A stretch of DNA of 54,631 nucleotides from AP-15 sp035570595 (GTDB lineage: Bacteria > Pseudomonadota > Alphaproteobacteria > ATCC43930 > CGMCC-115725): contig DATMLF010000052.1 of assembly GCA_035570595.1 (NCBI GenBank), positions 1 to 54,631 on the forward strand, read 5' to 3'. Below the pieces are notes generated by a model. It was not told the origin of the DNA, searched no databases, and was given only the letters and a program-made list of their open reading frames with translations. Shown in pieces: positions 7,462-15,729 of this stretch. Each line of letters opens with the position of its first letter. The stretch's first letter is position 1. The position numbers and the translations under genes were made by a program.

Positions 7462-8346
7462 CTAGCCCGCCGGCCGAAGCCTTCCGTCCTCCAACACGAC
7501 GATGCGGTCGAGGCGGCGGGCGAGGTCGAGGTTGTGCGTCGCGACCAGGGCGGCAAGCCCGGTGCGGCGGACAAGGTCGATCAGCGTGTTCATGACGCCG
7601 TCGCCGGTCGCGTGGTCGAGGTTTCCGGTCGGCTCGTCGCCGAGCAGGATCTTGGGGTCGTTGGCGAGCGCGCGCACGATCGCCACACGCTGCTGCTCGC
7701 CGCCCGAGAGCCGCGCGGGGCGATGCCCAACCCGGTCGGCGAGCCCGACCCCGCCCAGCAGCGCCGCCGCCTTGTCGCGCGCCCGCGCCCGGCCGAGGCC
7801 GGCGATCATCTGCGGCAGCATGACGTTTTCGAGCGCCGAGAACTCCGGCAGCAGATGGTGGAACTGGTAGACAAAGCCCAATTCGGAGCGGCGCAGCAGG
7901 GTGCGGCGCTCGTCGGACAGGCCGCCGCAATCCTCGCCGCCGATCAGCACGTTGCCGCCGTCCGGGCGTTCAAGCAGCCCCGCGACATGCAACAAGGTCG
8001 ACTTGCCCGCACCTGACGGGCCGACCAGCGCGACGACCTCGCCCGGCTGCAAGGCGAGGTCGACGCCGTCCAGCACGACGATCTCGGCGCCGCCGCTTTT
8101 GAATACGCGGCGCACCGCGCGCAATTCGAGCGCCGGCGATGTCGCGGGCCTGCCCTCACCCGCCTCGCTGCGCGCGGCACCCTCTCCCGCGGTGCAGGAG
8201 AGGGTGGACCCAGCCGACAAGGCTGGGGGGGTGAGGGGGTGATTCCCGCTGCCGGCTGGGGTGCTGCCCTCCTCACCCTGCCCTCTCCCCCCATCGGTGG
8301 GAGAGGGTCTCTTAATAAAAGGGCTATTCTGAGGAGGGGCCATCAT
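7462..8346 (-). CDS. lolD: Lipoprotein-releasing ABC transporter ATP-binding protein
   Basis: The core, from about residue 72, is a normal ABC ATPase: Walker A GPSGAGKST, Q-loop YQFHHLLPEFSALENVMLP, signature LSGGEQQRVAIVRAL, Walker B KILLGDEPTGNLD and the H-loop THNLDLA. With LolC it would extract lipoproteins from the inner membrane and hand them to the periplasmic carrier. The start ATG overlaps the lolC stop (ATGATG), so translation is coupled. The first ~71 residues are foreign to the family: they translate two palindromic repeat elements lying between lolC and the LolD core. No alternative ATG lies before the core. The protein is 294 residues versus about 225-235 usually. Confidence 0.93.
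   Translation of the reverse strand: MMAPPQNSPFIKRPSPTDGGRGQGEEGSTPAGSGNHPLTPPALSAGSTLSCTAGEGAARSEAGEGRPATSPALELRAVRRVFKSGGAEIVVLDGVDLALQPGEVVALVGPSGAGKSTLLHVAGLLERPDGGNVLIGGEDCGGLSDERRTLLRRSELGFVYQFHHLLPEFSALENVMLPQMIAGLGRARARDKAAALLGGVGLADRVGHRPARLSGGEQQRVAIVRALANDPKILLGDEPTGNLDHATGDGVMNTLIDLVRRTGLAALVATHNLDLARRLDRIVVLEDGRLRPAG
8153..8237 (-). repeat. Dispersed palindromic repeat, family A, copy 1 (inside lolD)
   Basis: Reading the minus strand, it runs from CCCTCACCCCCCCAGCC through a central hairpin (ACCCTCTCCTGCACC with GCGGGAGAGGGT) to GCGAGGCGGGTGAGGG. The copy at 26289-26374 has the same order and spacing with few differences. It is translated as part of the N-terminal extension of LolD. 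Confidence 0.85.
8268..8308 (-). repeat. Short relative of repeat family A
   Basis: The minus strand reads ACCCTCTCCCACCGATG, then GGGGGAGAGGGCAGGGTGAGG. It shares the CCCTCTCCC...GGGAGAGGG hairpin and the GGTGAGG end with the family A elements, but lacks the outer left arm. It is also inside the lolD reading frame, close to the start codon. Confidence 0.6.
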
Positions 8347-9587
8347 TCGTAGCGCAATGCCTCGACCGGATCGAGGCGTGCCGCGCGCCAGGACGGGTAG
8401 AGGGTCGCGAGAAACGACAACGCCAAAGCCATCGCGACGACCGAGCCGACCTCGTCCCAGTCGATGCGCGCCGGAATGCGAGTGAAAAAATAAATCTCGG
8501 CCGAGAACAAGTTGACGCCAACGATGTTCTGCACGAATTCGCGGATCGCCTCGATGTTGCGGGTAAACGCGACGCCGAGCGCCAGCCCCGCCAAGGTGCC
8601 GACGACCCCGATGCTCGCGCCCGACAGCATGAAGATGCGCAGGACCATGCCGCGCGAGGCCCCCATCGTGCGCAGGATCGCGATGTCTCGGCCCTTGTCC
8701 TTTACCATCATGATCATGCTCGAGATGATGTTGAAGGCGGCAACGACGATGATCAAGGCCAGGATCAGGAACATCACGTTGCGCTCGATCTCGACCGCGT
8801 TGAACAGGCTCGAATTGGCCGCCTGCCAGTCGACGATCCTCACCCGACCGGCAAAGAGGGCGTCGATTGCGCGGGTCTGGCGGTAAACCTGGTCCGGGTC
8901 GGCGACAAAGACCTGCAGATAGCTCGCTGCCTCGGGCAGCCGGAAGAAAATCTGGGCGGCGTCAAACGGAATATAGATAAAGGTGTTGTCGTATTCGTAC
9001 ATCCCGACATCGAAGAGCGCTACGACGTGGTAGGTTTTGAGCCGCGGCATCGTGCCGAAGGCGGTGGCGGTGCCCTGCGGCGAGATCACCGTGACCCGGC
9101 CGTCGACCCCGACGCCGAGCCGCTGTGCCAGCCGGTAGCCGATCGCGATGCCGTCGTCGCCGAACTCGGCGAGCGAGCCGGCGATGACCCGCCCCGAGAC
9201 GAGGCGCAGCGACATCAGGTCAGCAGGTCGGATGCCGCGCACCAGCGCCCCCGCGGCGCCGCGGTCGGTGGTCGCCATGACCTGGCCCTCGACGATCGGG
9301 ATCGCGGCGGTGACGCCCGGCACTTTCTCGACCTTTTGCGCCGCCGTCTCGTAATCGCCGAGCGCCCCGGCCACGGCGTAGACGCCGAGGTCGCCGTTCA
9401 AGCCGAGGATGCGGCCCAACAGGTCGGCGCGAAAGCCGTTCATCACCGACATGACGATGATCAGGGTGGCGACGCCGAGCGCGATCCCCAGGAGCGAAAA
9501 GATCGCGATGACCGAAACAAAGCCCTCCTGCCGTCGCGCCCGCAGGTAGCGGAAAGCGACCATCCGCTCAAAGGTGTTGAAGATCAC
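8343..9587 (-). CDS. lolC: Lipoprotein-releasing ABC transporter permease LolC/E
   Basis: 414 residues with the LolC/E layout: an N-terminal membrane span preceded by FRYLRARRQEGFVSVIAIFS, a long periplasmic domain (about residues 50-265), and three C-terminal spans (FLILALIIVVAAFNIISSMI onward), ending TLYPSWRAARLDPVEALRYE, the conserved FtsX-family tail. It forms the inner-membrane part of the Lol exporter with LolD. In many alphaproteobacteria one such protein serves as both LolC and LolE; no second copy is seen here. The stop overlaps the lolD start. Confidence 0.95.
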   Translation of the reverse strand: MIFNTFERMVAFRYLRARRQEGFVSVIAIFSLLGIALGVATLIIVMSVMNGFRADLLGRILGLNGDLGVYAVAGALGDYETAAQKVEKVPGVTAAIPIVEGQVMATTDRGAAGALVRGIRPADLMSLRLVSGRVIAGSLAEFGDDGIAIGYRLAQRLGVGVDGRVTVISPQGTATAFGTMPRLKTYHVVALFDVGMYEYDNTFIYIPFDAAQIFFRLPEAASYLQVFVADPDQVYRQTRAIDALFAGRVRIVDWQAANSSLFNAVEIERNVMFLILALIIVVAAFNIISSMIMMVKDKGRDIAILRTMGASRGMVLRIFMLSGASIGVVGTLAGLALGVAFTRNIEAIREFVQNIVGVNLFSAEIYFFTRIPARIDWDEVGSVVAMALALSFLATLYPSWRAARLDPVEALRYE

Positions 9588-9711
9588 GACGGGCTACGCG
9601 GGGTGCAATCGTCAACAGAAGAGAACCGCCTTGCTTCAGCGCAAGGGTATCCCATGAGAATGACCGGGTCGCAGGCGCATCGGCGACCGCAGCCTAACAC
9701 GCTGAGCGGGC

Positions 9712-10914
9712 TCAGGCCGGGATTTCCTCGGCGAGCGGGACGCGCGTCACCTGGTGGGCCTGGAGTGCCGGCAGCACGTCGCGGGCAAAGCGGCGGATTT
9801 GCTCGATGAACAATTCGTGCGGCAATACCCCGCGGTTTAGGCTGACCTGGACAGTGTCGGCGCCGGCGCTGTCGGCCGCCGCGATGATCCGGCGCGTCAC
9901 CTCGTCCGGCGGGCCCCACGGCATCTCCTCGGCCTGGCGCTCGACATCGGTCATCGTCAGCCCGCGGAAATCCTCGCGCGAGAATTGCGCGGCGCGCCGA
10001 TTCTCCGGGCTGACGTAATCGGTCGAGGCGGCGGTCGAATAACCGGTCTCGCGCTGCCGCTCGGTCTCGGTAAAGTTGCCGTGACTGAACAGGGTGCGAT
10101 TGAAATAGAGATGGTGGGGGCCCATCTCGCGCACCGCCTCGGCCTTGCTCGGCGCCACATAGGCGCTGACCCCGAGCGAGAGGTGGCCGGGGGTGATGCG
10201 GTGGCCCGCCCGCGCCAACGAACGCGCGTAATGGCGGATGATGTCGTCACGCAGCCCGCGCGAGCGGCCGAGGCCGGGCGTGATCGGCAAATCGTGACGC
10301 GCCGCGAACTCGATTGACTCCTTGCTGCCGACGACCGGCATCCAGATCGGCGGGCGCGGCTGCTGCACCGGGCGCGGCCACAGCGCCACGTCCTCGTAGC
10401 TCCAAAACTGGCCGCGATACGAAAAGACCTCCTCGCCCCACGCGCGGGTGATGATGTCGAACGCCTCCTCAAAGCGGGCGCGCGACTGAGCGAGCGGCAC
10501 GTTGTGGACCTGGTACTCGCGCGGGATGCCGCGCGCAAAACCCGAGATCAGCCGGCCGTTCGACATACAGTCGAGCATCGCCAGCTCCTCGGCGAGCCGC
10601 AACGGCTCGTGCAACGGCAACAGGTTGCCGTAGATCAAAAGCTTCAGGTTGGTGGTGCGCTGCGCCGCCGCCGCTGCGAGCAGGTTCGGCGAGTTCATCA
10701 ACCCGTAGGGCGAGCAATGGTGCTCGTTGAAGCCGACCCCGTCATAGCCGAGCCGGTCGAGCTCCTCCCAGGCGGCGAGGTGCTCGGCGTAGGTGCGCGC
10801 CGCGACCTGCGGCTTGAAATGCTCGCGCGCCAGCGGATAGGGCAGCTCGCCCCCTTCTTTCAGATGCTCGAGCTGCTCGCCGTAAGCCAGCAGGTCAAAG
10901 ACGAAGACTTTCAT
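9712..10914 (-). CDS. Luciferase-like (LLM class) flavin-dependent oxidoreductase
   Basis: 400 residues. Motifs of the bacterial luciferase family are present: GYDGVGFNEHHCSPYGLMNSP, NLLPLHEPLRLAEELAMLD, NGRLISGFARGIPREYQ and IWMPVVGSKESIEFAA. Members use reduced flavin and O2 to oxidise a range of substrates, and the substrate here cannot be told from sequence. It stands alone; no flavin reductase is adjacent. The ATG at 10914 is preceded by a purine-rich AAGGGGAAAGCA, which supports the start. Confidence 0.9.
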   Translation of the reverse strand: MKVFVFDLLAYGEQLEHLKEGGELPYPLAREHFKPQVAARTYAEHLAAWEELDRLGYDGVGFNEHHCSPYGLMNSPNLLAAAAAQRTTNLKLLIYGNLLPLHEPLRLAEELAMLDCMSNGRLISGFARGIPREYQVHNVPLAQSRARFEEAFDIITRAWGEEVFSYRGQFWSYEDVALWPRPVQQPRPPIWMPVVGSKESIEFAARHDLPITPGLGRSRGLRDDIIRHYARSLARAGHRITPGHLSLGVSAYVAPSKAEAVREMGPHHLYFNRTLFSHGNFTETERQRETGYSTAASTDYVSPENRRAAQFSREDFRGLTMTDVERQAEEMPWGPPDEVTRRIIAAADSAGADTVQVSLNRGVLPHELFIEQIRRFARDVLPALQAHQVTRVPLAEEIPA

Positions 10915-10978
10915 TGCTTTCCCCTTGGCTCACTAGTGGATGCGTTCTGACGTTTAGCACCCATCCCCTTACCTCTTC

Positions 10979-11054
10979 GTCATTCCCGCGAAAGCGGGAA
11001 CCCAGGGGCCGGCGGGCACGGAGCGCTTGCCCTGGGCCCCCCCTTCGCGGGGGC
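10979..11054. repeat. Dispersed inverted repeat, family B, copy 1
   Basis: Begins GTCATTCCCGCGAAAGCGGG, continues AACCCAGGG, a variable centre, CCCTGGGCCCC and ends TTCGCGGGGGCGAC. Outer CCCGCGAAAGCGGG and CCTTCGCGGGGG hairpins flank a CCAGGG/CCCTGG pair. The same architecture is found at 44458-44535. Confidence 0.85.
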
Positions 11055-11279
11055 GACGGATACGAGGCTAGCGGATTCGTTTGTTAGGTTAGCACCACTT
11101 GCCTGTGAGCCGTTGATGCCTGTTCATCGGGATCCTCGCATGCTCCCGGCATTGCTACCATAAGAGCGGAAATTCGGGTGCCGTAAGATGGGTTCCGTCG
11201 CCCAGGGAAGAGCGAGCGAACCGCGTCCGCTACTCTCATCGTCTATCATACGCGGAGAACGCCGAGGGAAGGAGTAGGG

Positions 11280-11369
11280 ATGGTGGACACCATGGTAGAG
11301 CCGAATAGTCTCGAAGGCTCTTCCACGCGCACCGAGTTCCCTAAATGCCGGAGAAAGCTGGCAATATGA
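11280..11369 (+). CDS. Possible 29-residue peptide
   Basis: ATG preceded by AAGGAGTAGGG, then 29 codons to TGA; begins MVDTMVEPNSLEGSS and ends in a basic segment (KCRRKLAI). No family recognised. The ribosome site is good, but the length gives no codon support, so it may be spurious. Confidence 0.25.
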   Translation: MVDTMVEPNSLEGSSTRTEFPKCRRKLAI

Positions 11370-11441
11370 GCTGATGACGATGCCTTGACGGGTGGTGTGC
11401 ATACTGCCGCGATACTAATCGTCGACGGCGGGAAGGCTCGA

Positions 11442-12224
11442 ATGGCAAAGGGGATGCCCGGGGCGGACAGCTCGAACCCGGTGACGACCGAGATCGGCGG
11501 GCGGAATCTGGTCGATCTGGCGACCGCGTTGTTCGGTCGGACCCCGGTTGTATGGGGCCGCTACTTCACCAGCGCCGTAACGACCGGCACCATTGAGTAC
11601 CGCCACCTCGAGGAGAACCAGCTTCTGCGCGCCAACGGCGTTCGCGTGTTGCCGATCGCGCGCCAGACCCTGCGGGTCAACGGCTCGGCAGCCGACGGCA
11701 ACGCCGACGCCAAGGCCAACGTCGAAGACCTGATCCTGACCTTTGGGACCGATTACCTCGCCGAGCAGGGCGGCCAGTTTTTGATGTTTCTCGACGTCGA
11801 GGGGGCGCCGTCCTTGTCGGCCGCTTATTACGAGGGCTGGGCGAACGAATTGACCGCGCGCAGCCAAAGCTTTTCGGGTGGCCGAGTGACCGTGCTGCCG
11901 TGCGTCTACGCCACCTTTGCCGATCATGCGACGTGGCAGGCGGTTGCCGCCTCGACCGCGGCCGGGGTCGCGTTCCACGGCGCCTGGATCGCGCGGTGGC
12001 TGACCACCGGCTGCAAGGATTTTTCTGTCCCGGCATTGGACTTTGACGACCGCACGGTGCGCCCGACGTCGCTGCCCGCGGCGTTCGAGATTCTGCTTTG
12101 GCAATATTCGAACAATTGCCACGGGGGCGCCGGCTTCGACTGCACCCAGACCAACCCCGCCATCGACCTCGAACAGGACCTGCTCGGGAAGTGCGTGCTG
12201 CCGCCACCGGCCCCGATCGCCTGA
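11442..12224 (+). CDS. DUF1906-like (glycoside-hydrolase-like) protein
   Basis: 260 residues from the ATG at 11442, which has GGAAGG just upstream; a TTG 57 bases earlier would add a segment with no domain features. Strand-like segments PVVWGRYFT, GVRVLPIARQT, FLMFLDVEG and VTVLPCVYATF follow the TIM-barrel pattern of the Rv2525c/DUF1906 glycoside-hydrolase-like domain, with D/E at the end of a beta strand (FLDVEG) as possible acid residue. No signal peptide is evident. The match is by pattern only. Convergent with the MetE-like gene 13 bases downstream. Confidence 0.6.
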   Translation: MAKGMPGADSSNPVTTEIGGRNLVDLATALFGRTPVVWGRYFTSAVTTGTIEYRHLEENQLLRANGVRVLPIARQTLRVNGSAADGNADAKANVEDLILTFGTDYLAEQGGQFLMFLDVEGAPSLSAAYYEGWANELTARSQSFSGGRVTVLPCVYATFADHATWQAVAASTAAGVAFHGAWIARWLTTGCKDFSVPALDFDDRTVRPTSLPAAFEILLWQYSNNCHGGAGFDCTQTNPAIDLEQDLLGKCVLPPPAPIA

Positions 12225-12237
12225 CGCCTCAAACACC

Positions 12238-13407
12238 CTAGCCCATGCCAAGGCGGGCGGAAGCGAGCCGGGCCCCTTCGGCCAACGACTTGAACTTGGC
12301 CCAGACCACGTCCTCGGCGACGCGGCCCATACCGGCCGAGGTGTCAAAGCCGCAATCGGTCCCGGCAATCACACGGTGCGGGTCGCCGACGACCGCCGCC
12401 ACCCGCTCGATGCGGTCGGCGACGGCTTCGGGATGCTCGACAAAGTTGGTCAGGCTGTCGATGACGCCGGCTACGAGGATCTGGTCCGGGGCGAGCGGCA
12501 GCTTTTCGAAGACCTTGTACTCATGCGCGTGGCGGGGGTTGGCGAACGGCAGGAAAAACGCGCCGACCCTGGCCCGCTGCAGGACCGGCAGGATGTCGGC
12601 GAGCGGCACGTCGGCGTCGTGCGGCCCCTCGTAATTGCCCCAGCAGACATGGAGCCGCACCTTGTCGCGCGGAATGTTCACGAGGGCCGCGTTGATCGTC
12701 GCGACCACCCGCTCGACAAAGCCCAGGAAGTCGGACAAGGGCCGGTCCTGATAGGAGAGGTGCCGCTCGAGCGCCAAATCGGGGCAGTCGAGCTGCAACA
12801 GAAACCCGGCGTCGACGATCGCCTCGTATTCCTCGCGCAGGGCCGCGCCGAGATCGTCGAGATAGGCCTCCTCGGTCGGGTAATGCTCGTTTTTCATCGC
12901 CCCGGCGATGATGCCGGGCGAGGGTGCGGTCACAAACGACTCGACGAACCGGGTCCCGGTGTCGGCGAGCGCGGCGCGGAAATCGGCGATCTCGGCCTCG
13001 ACCGCGTCGCGGCCGAGATAGCGCACCGCGCTGATCGCCTTTGGCGGGCCCATGTTGCTGACCGCCGCGCGAGAGGCGAGCTGCTCCTCCATGATCCGCC
13101 GAAACACCGGGTAGCGCAGCGCGTCGGCGCGGGTGCGGCGCTGCCACGACCCGCCAAAACCGCTCATCCTGTGGCGGATGTGCAGGAAAAAGCCCTCGCG
13201 CTGCTGCTCGCCGTTGTTGCCGACGTCGACGCCCGACTCGGCCTGTTTCTGGACGATCCAGCGCAGCGCCGCTTTTCCCAAGCGATCGAATTCGGCGGGG
13301 TCGACCGATTCGCCGCGCGCGCGGCGAATGTGCAGCCGGGTCAGCTCCGGTGGGCGCGGCAGGCTGCCGGTGTGGGTCGTCAGGATCCGCTCTTCGCTGC
13401 GGCGCAT
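12238..13407 (-). CDS. MetE C-terminal-domain-like methyltransferase
   Basis: 389 residues equal to the catalytic barrel of cobalamin-independent methionine synthase without the N-terminal duplicate. It opens ILTTHTGSLPRPPEL, typical of this stand-alone group. The zinc ligands are recognisable as HVC in LHVCWGNYEGPH (about residue 250) and the Cys of GTDCGFDTSAG near residue 355. Full MetE transfers methyl from a folate to homocysteine; stand-alone proteins may use another methyl donor or carrier. The nearby Rieske oxygenase and transaminase suggest a catabolic rather than biosynthetic role, which is an inference. Confidence 0.85.
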   Translation of the reverse strand: MRRSEERILTTHTGSLPRPPELTRLHIRRARGESVDPAEFDRLGKAALRWIVQKQAESGVDVGNNGEQQREGFFLHIRHRMSGFGGSWQRRTRADALRYPVFRRIMEEQLASRAAVSNMGPPKAISAVRYLGRDAVEAEIADFRAALADTGTRFVESFVTAPSPGIIAGAMKNEHYPTEEAYLDDLGAALREEYEAIVDAGFLLQLDCPDLALERHLSYQDRPLSDFLGFVERVVATINAALVNIPRDKVRLHVCWGNYEGPHDADVPLADILPVLQRARVGAFFLPFANPRHAHEYKVFEKLPLAPDQILVAGVIDSLTNFVEHPEAVADRIERVAAVVGDPHRVIAGTDCGFDTSAGMGRVAEDVVWAKFKSLAEGARLASARLGMG

Positions 13408-13548
13408 GGTCGCTCCTTCCCCCAGAAATCCATTGGTTTGCGAACTCTAGCGGGAAACCGGCGGCGTCGCATCCGGCGCGATCGCGAAACAATTGCTTGC
13501 CAGCGGCATGCCCGTCCCGTAGCTTCCGGCCTTCGGCGCAACAAACTG

Positions 13549-13562
13549 AAAGGAGGTGATCC
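13549..13562 (+). promoter_or_regulatory. Extended Shine-Dalgarno, 14-base match to the expected 16S 3' end
   Basis: AAAGGAGGTGATCC is the exact complement of GGATCACCTCCTTT, the usual end of alphaproteobacterial 16S rRNA. It sits just before a GTG that opens a 23-codon ORF. Such a long match is unusual for an ordinary gene. Confidence 0.8.
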
Positions 13563-13563
13563 T

Positions 13564-13635
13564 GTGTCTAGCCATAAACCGCGGTCGTCCGCTGCCGTGA
13601 CCAGGATCCTCGCTTCGGTGGAGATCCGTGCCTGA
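13564..13635 (+). CDS. Leader-like 23-residue peptide ahead of a terminator
   Basis: GTG start following a 14-base perfect Shine-Dalgarno. The peptide begins MSSHKPRSSAAVTRILASVE and is basic, with no membrane segment. It ends 45 bases before a strong intrinsic terminator. The arrangement of a strongly initiated short ORF, a terminator and then a gene on the same strand (13831) looks like a translation-dependent attenuator, or a highly expressed microprotein with its own transcript. No family recognised. Confidence 0.5.
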   Translation: MSSHKPRSSAAVTRILASVEIRA

Positions 13636-13679
13636 TTGAAGGCGACGGTTTGCGGCCGCGAGGCCGCCGGTATTCGGCG

Positions 13680-13713
13680 GAAGGGCCGTCCCACGGGGCG
13701 GCCCTTCTTTTTT
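13680..13713 (+). terminator. Intrinsic terminator after the leader ORF
   Basis: Stem AAGGGCCGtCCC/GGGgCGGCCCTT with a short loop, followed by CTTTTTT. The combination of a strong GC stem and T run fits a rho-independent terminator on the plus strand. Confidence 0.85.
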
Positions 13714-13830
13714 GGTTTCTGCCAAATTGCAATCGGGACGGCCACCCGCCGCCGTTGCGCGCTTGGCCATCCGCGGCTTAGGGCATAAAACGAGGGCCGA
13801 GGCCGGTTTCCCGACGCGAGGAGTGATGCC

Positions 13831-15210
13831 ATGCCCGACACGATGACGACGAACTCGCCGATCATCGCCGCCTACCGCGCCGCGACGCCGGGGTCGGCAG
13901 CGGCGGCGGCAAAGGCGCACAACCTGTTCCCGAGCGGCATCACGCATGATTCGCGCTATATCGAGCCCTACGGCGTCTATATCACGCGCGCCAAGGGGCC
14001 GCGCAAATGGGATGTCGACGGCAACGAGTACGTCGACTACTTCGGCGGCCACGGCGCATTGCTGCTCGGCCATTCGCACCCCAAAGTCGTCGCGGCGGTG
14101 CACGAGCAGATCGAGCGCGGGACCCATTACGGCGCCAGCCACGAGACCGAGATCGCGTGGGCCGAGTGGGTGCTGAGGCTGGTGCCCTCGGCCGAGCGGG
14201 TGCGGTTCACCTCGTCGGGCACCGAGGCGACGTTGATGGCGGTGCGGCTCGCCCGCGCGTTTACCGGCCGGTCGAAGATCATCCGCTTCAAGCATCATTT
14301 CCACGGCTGGCACGACCACATGACCTCGGGCTTTGCCAACCATTTCGACGGCAGCCCGACGACCGGGGTGTTGCCCGGCGTGGCCGGCAATGTTCTTCTC
14401 GCCGAGCAGAACGACGCGGACGGGCTTGCCCGCCTGTTGGAAAGCCATGACGACGTGGCCGCGGCGATCCTCGAGCCCACCGGCGCGCATGGCGCACGAT
14501 TGCCGATCGACCCGCGATTCCTGCGCGCGCTGCGCGAACTGACCCGTCAGCACGGCGTGTTGCTGATCTTTGACGAGGTGGTAACCGGGTTTCGCGTGGC
14601 CCCCGGCGGGGCGCAGGCAGAATATGGCGTCACCCCCGATTTGACAACCTTGGCCAAGATCCTGTCGGGCGGTTTACCCGGTGGTGCGGTCGCCGGGCGC
14701 AAGGACATCCTCGACCTCCTCGACTTTCAGGTGACCAAGGCCGCCGACCGCGAAAAGATCGCCCACCCCGGCACCTTCAACGCCAACCCGTTGTCGGCGG
14801 CGGCCGGGACGGCGGCCTTGGAGATTGTCGGCACGACCGACGCCTGCGCCCGCGCCAACCGCTACGGCGAGAGCTTGCGCCGCCGTATCAACGAAGTCTT
14901 CGAGGAGGAGCGCCTGCCGTGGGCGGCCTACGGCACGTTTTCGATGCTGCACATCTTCACCAACCCCGACCGCGTTGCGATCACCCCCACCCGCTTCGAC
15001 CCGCACCAGCAATCGACCGCGAGCCTGACCGGCAACCGGCAGGCCGACATCGTCCACAAGTTGCGGCTCGCGATGATGACGAACGGGGTCGATTTCAGCG
15101 CCAGCCCGGGTGGGCTCGTCTCGGCCACCCATGGCGAGCCCGAGCTTGAGGACACGGTCACCGCGTTGCGCAAGACGGTGCGGATGCTGAAGCAGGAAGG
15201 CGAAATCTAA
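13831..15210 (+). CDS. Class III aminotransferase, glutamate-1-semialdehyde aminomutase-like
   Basis: 459 residues with the fold-type I PLP enzyme pattern: DVDGNEYVDYFGGHGALLLG, VRFTSSGTEATLMAVRLARA, LLIFDEVVTGFR and PLP Lys at about residue 276 in TTLAKILSGGLPGGA. It resembles HemL but is longer than the 430-residue enzyme and departs from it in the C-terminal third, so it is more likely a catabolic or secondary-metabolite transaminase/aminomutase than the tetrapyrrole enzyme. The ATG has GAGGAGTG upstream. A terminator and mini-ORF precede it. Confidence 0.85.
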   Translation: MPDTMTTNSPIIAAYRAATPGSAAAAAKAHNLFPSGITHDSRYIEPYGVYITRAKGPRKWDVDGNEYVDYFGGHGALLLGHSHPKVVAAVHEQIERGTHYGASHETEIAWAEWVLRLVPSAERVRFTSSGTEATLMAVRLARAFTGRSKIIRFKHHFHGWHDHMTSGFANHFDGSPTTGVLPGVAGNVLLAEQNDADGLARLLESHDDVAAAILEPTGAHGARLPIDPRFLRALRELTRQHGVLLIFDEVVTGFRVAPGGAQAEYGVTPDLTTLAKILSGGLPGGAVAGRKDILDLLDFQVTKAADREKIAHPGTFNANPLSAAAGTAALEIVGTTDACARANRYGESLRRRINEVFEEERLPWAAYGTFSMLHIFTNPDRVAITPTRFDPHQQSTASLTGNRQADIVHKLRLAMMTNGVDFSASPGGLVSATHGEPELEDTVTALRKTVRMLKQEGEI

Positions 15211-15267
15211 GTCGCCGCGCCGGCGCCGGTCGCGGTCGCCCACTTCACCCGCAACGCTCTTTTCTTT

Positions 15268-15729
15268 TCACAACGGTGTGGCGAGCAGGGTCGGCACCGC
15301 GAACGTGTCGAGCAGGATGAGCTTGTCGCGGATCTTGAGGCCGCCGCCCGCCAACTCGAGGCGGTCGCGGTAGAGGCCGGTGGCGAACAGCCGGGTTTCA
15401 CCCTCCTGGTCGGTCTGGTAGACCGCAAACGGCGCCTCGACCGCGAGCCCGTCGGCACCGGAAAGCCGCGGCAGCCCGATCAGGTGGCGGTCGTTGTGGA
15501 TGTTGTATTTGTTCGCCTCGCGCAGCGCCATGATGCGGTCTTCGAGCATCGCGCGGCTCTCGCAGTGGATCAGCCCGACCGGCAGCCCCTGCTGCCAGTT
15601 TTCGCGCGGCACGACATTGTAGCTGCACTCGCCGGCGAACAGCCCGAGCCAGTCGTCATAGTTGGCGGCGTCGAGCAGCGCGCCGTATTCGGCCAAGACA
15701 TCATGAATCGCGAAGCGGTCGGCGCTCAT
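15268..15729 (-). CDS. Aromatic-ring-hydroxylating dioxygenase beta subunit
   Basis: 153 residues with the NTF2/SnoaL-like fold of Rieske dioxygenase beta subunits: FAIHDVLAEYGALLDAANYD, a central LIHCESRAMLEDRIMALREA and the strand-rich end with TRLFATGLYRDRLEL. It has a structural role in the alpha3-beta3 oxygenase. The start overlaps the alpha stop by four bases (ATGA), so it is translated with the alpha subunit. Confidence 0.88.
   Translation of the reverse strand: MSADRFAIHDVLAEYGALLDAANYDDWLGLFAGECSYNVVPRENWQQGLPVGLIHCESRAMLEDRIMALREANKYNIHNDRHLIGLPRLSGADGLAVEAPFAVYQTDQEGETRLFATGLYRDRLELAGGGLKIRDKLILLDTFAVPTLLATPL

Larger units (their letters stand above)
10915..11441. other. Intergenic region with repeat element and possible small ORF
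   Basis: Contains the family B repeat at 10979-11054 and then a lower-GC stretch (about 11060-11400) with one small ORF that has a good ribosome site (11280). Antisense reading frames here have no supporting features. Confidence 0.5.
13408..13830. other. Intergenic region holding a leader ORF and terminator
   Basis: Contains the perfect Shine-Dalgarno, the 23-codon ORF and the intrinsic terminator listed separately. The remaining ~115 bases before the transaminase gene carry only its ribosome site (GAGGAGTG). Confidence 0.6.

Noticed and set aside
8153..8308. CRISPR-like array
   Set aside because: The elements are palindromic, of unequal length and not regularly spaced, with no spacers or cas genes.
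13831..15210. hemL (glutamate-1-semialdehyde aminomutase) as the firm identity
   Set aside because: Longer than HemL and divergent in the last third; the context is catabolic rather than tetrapyrrole synthesis.
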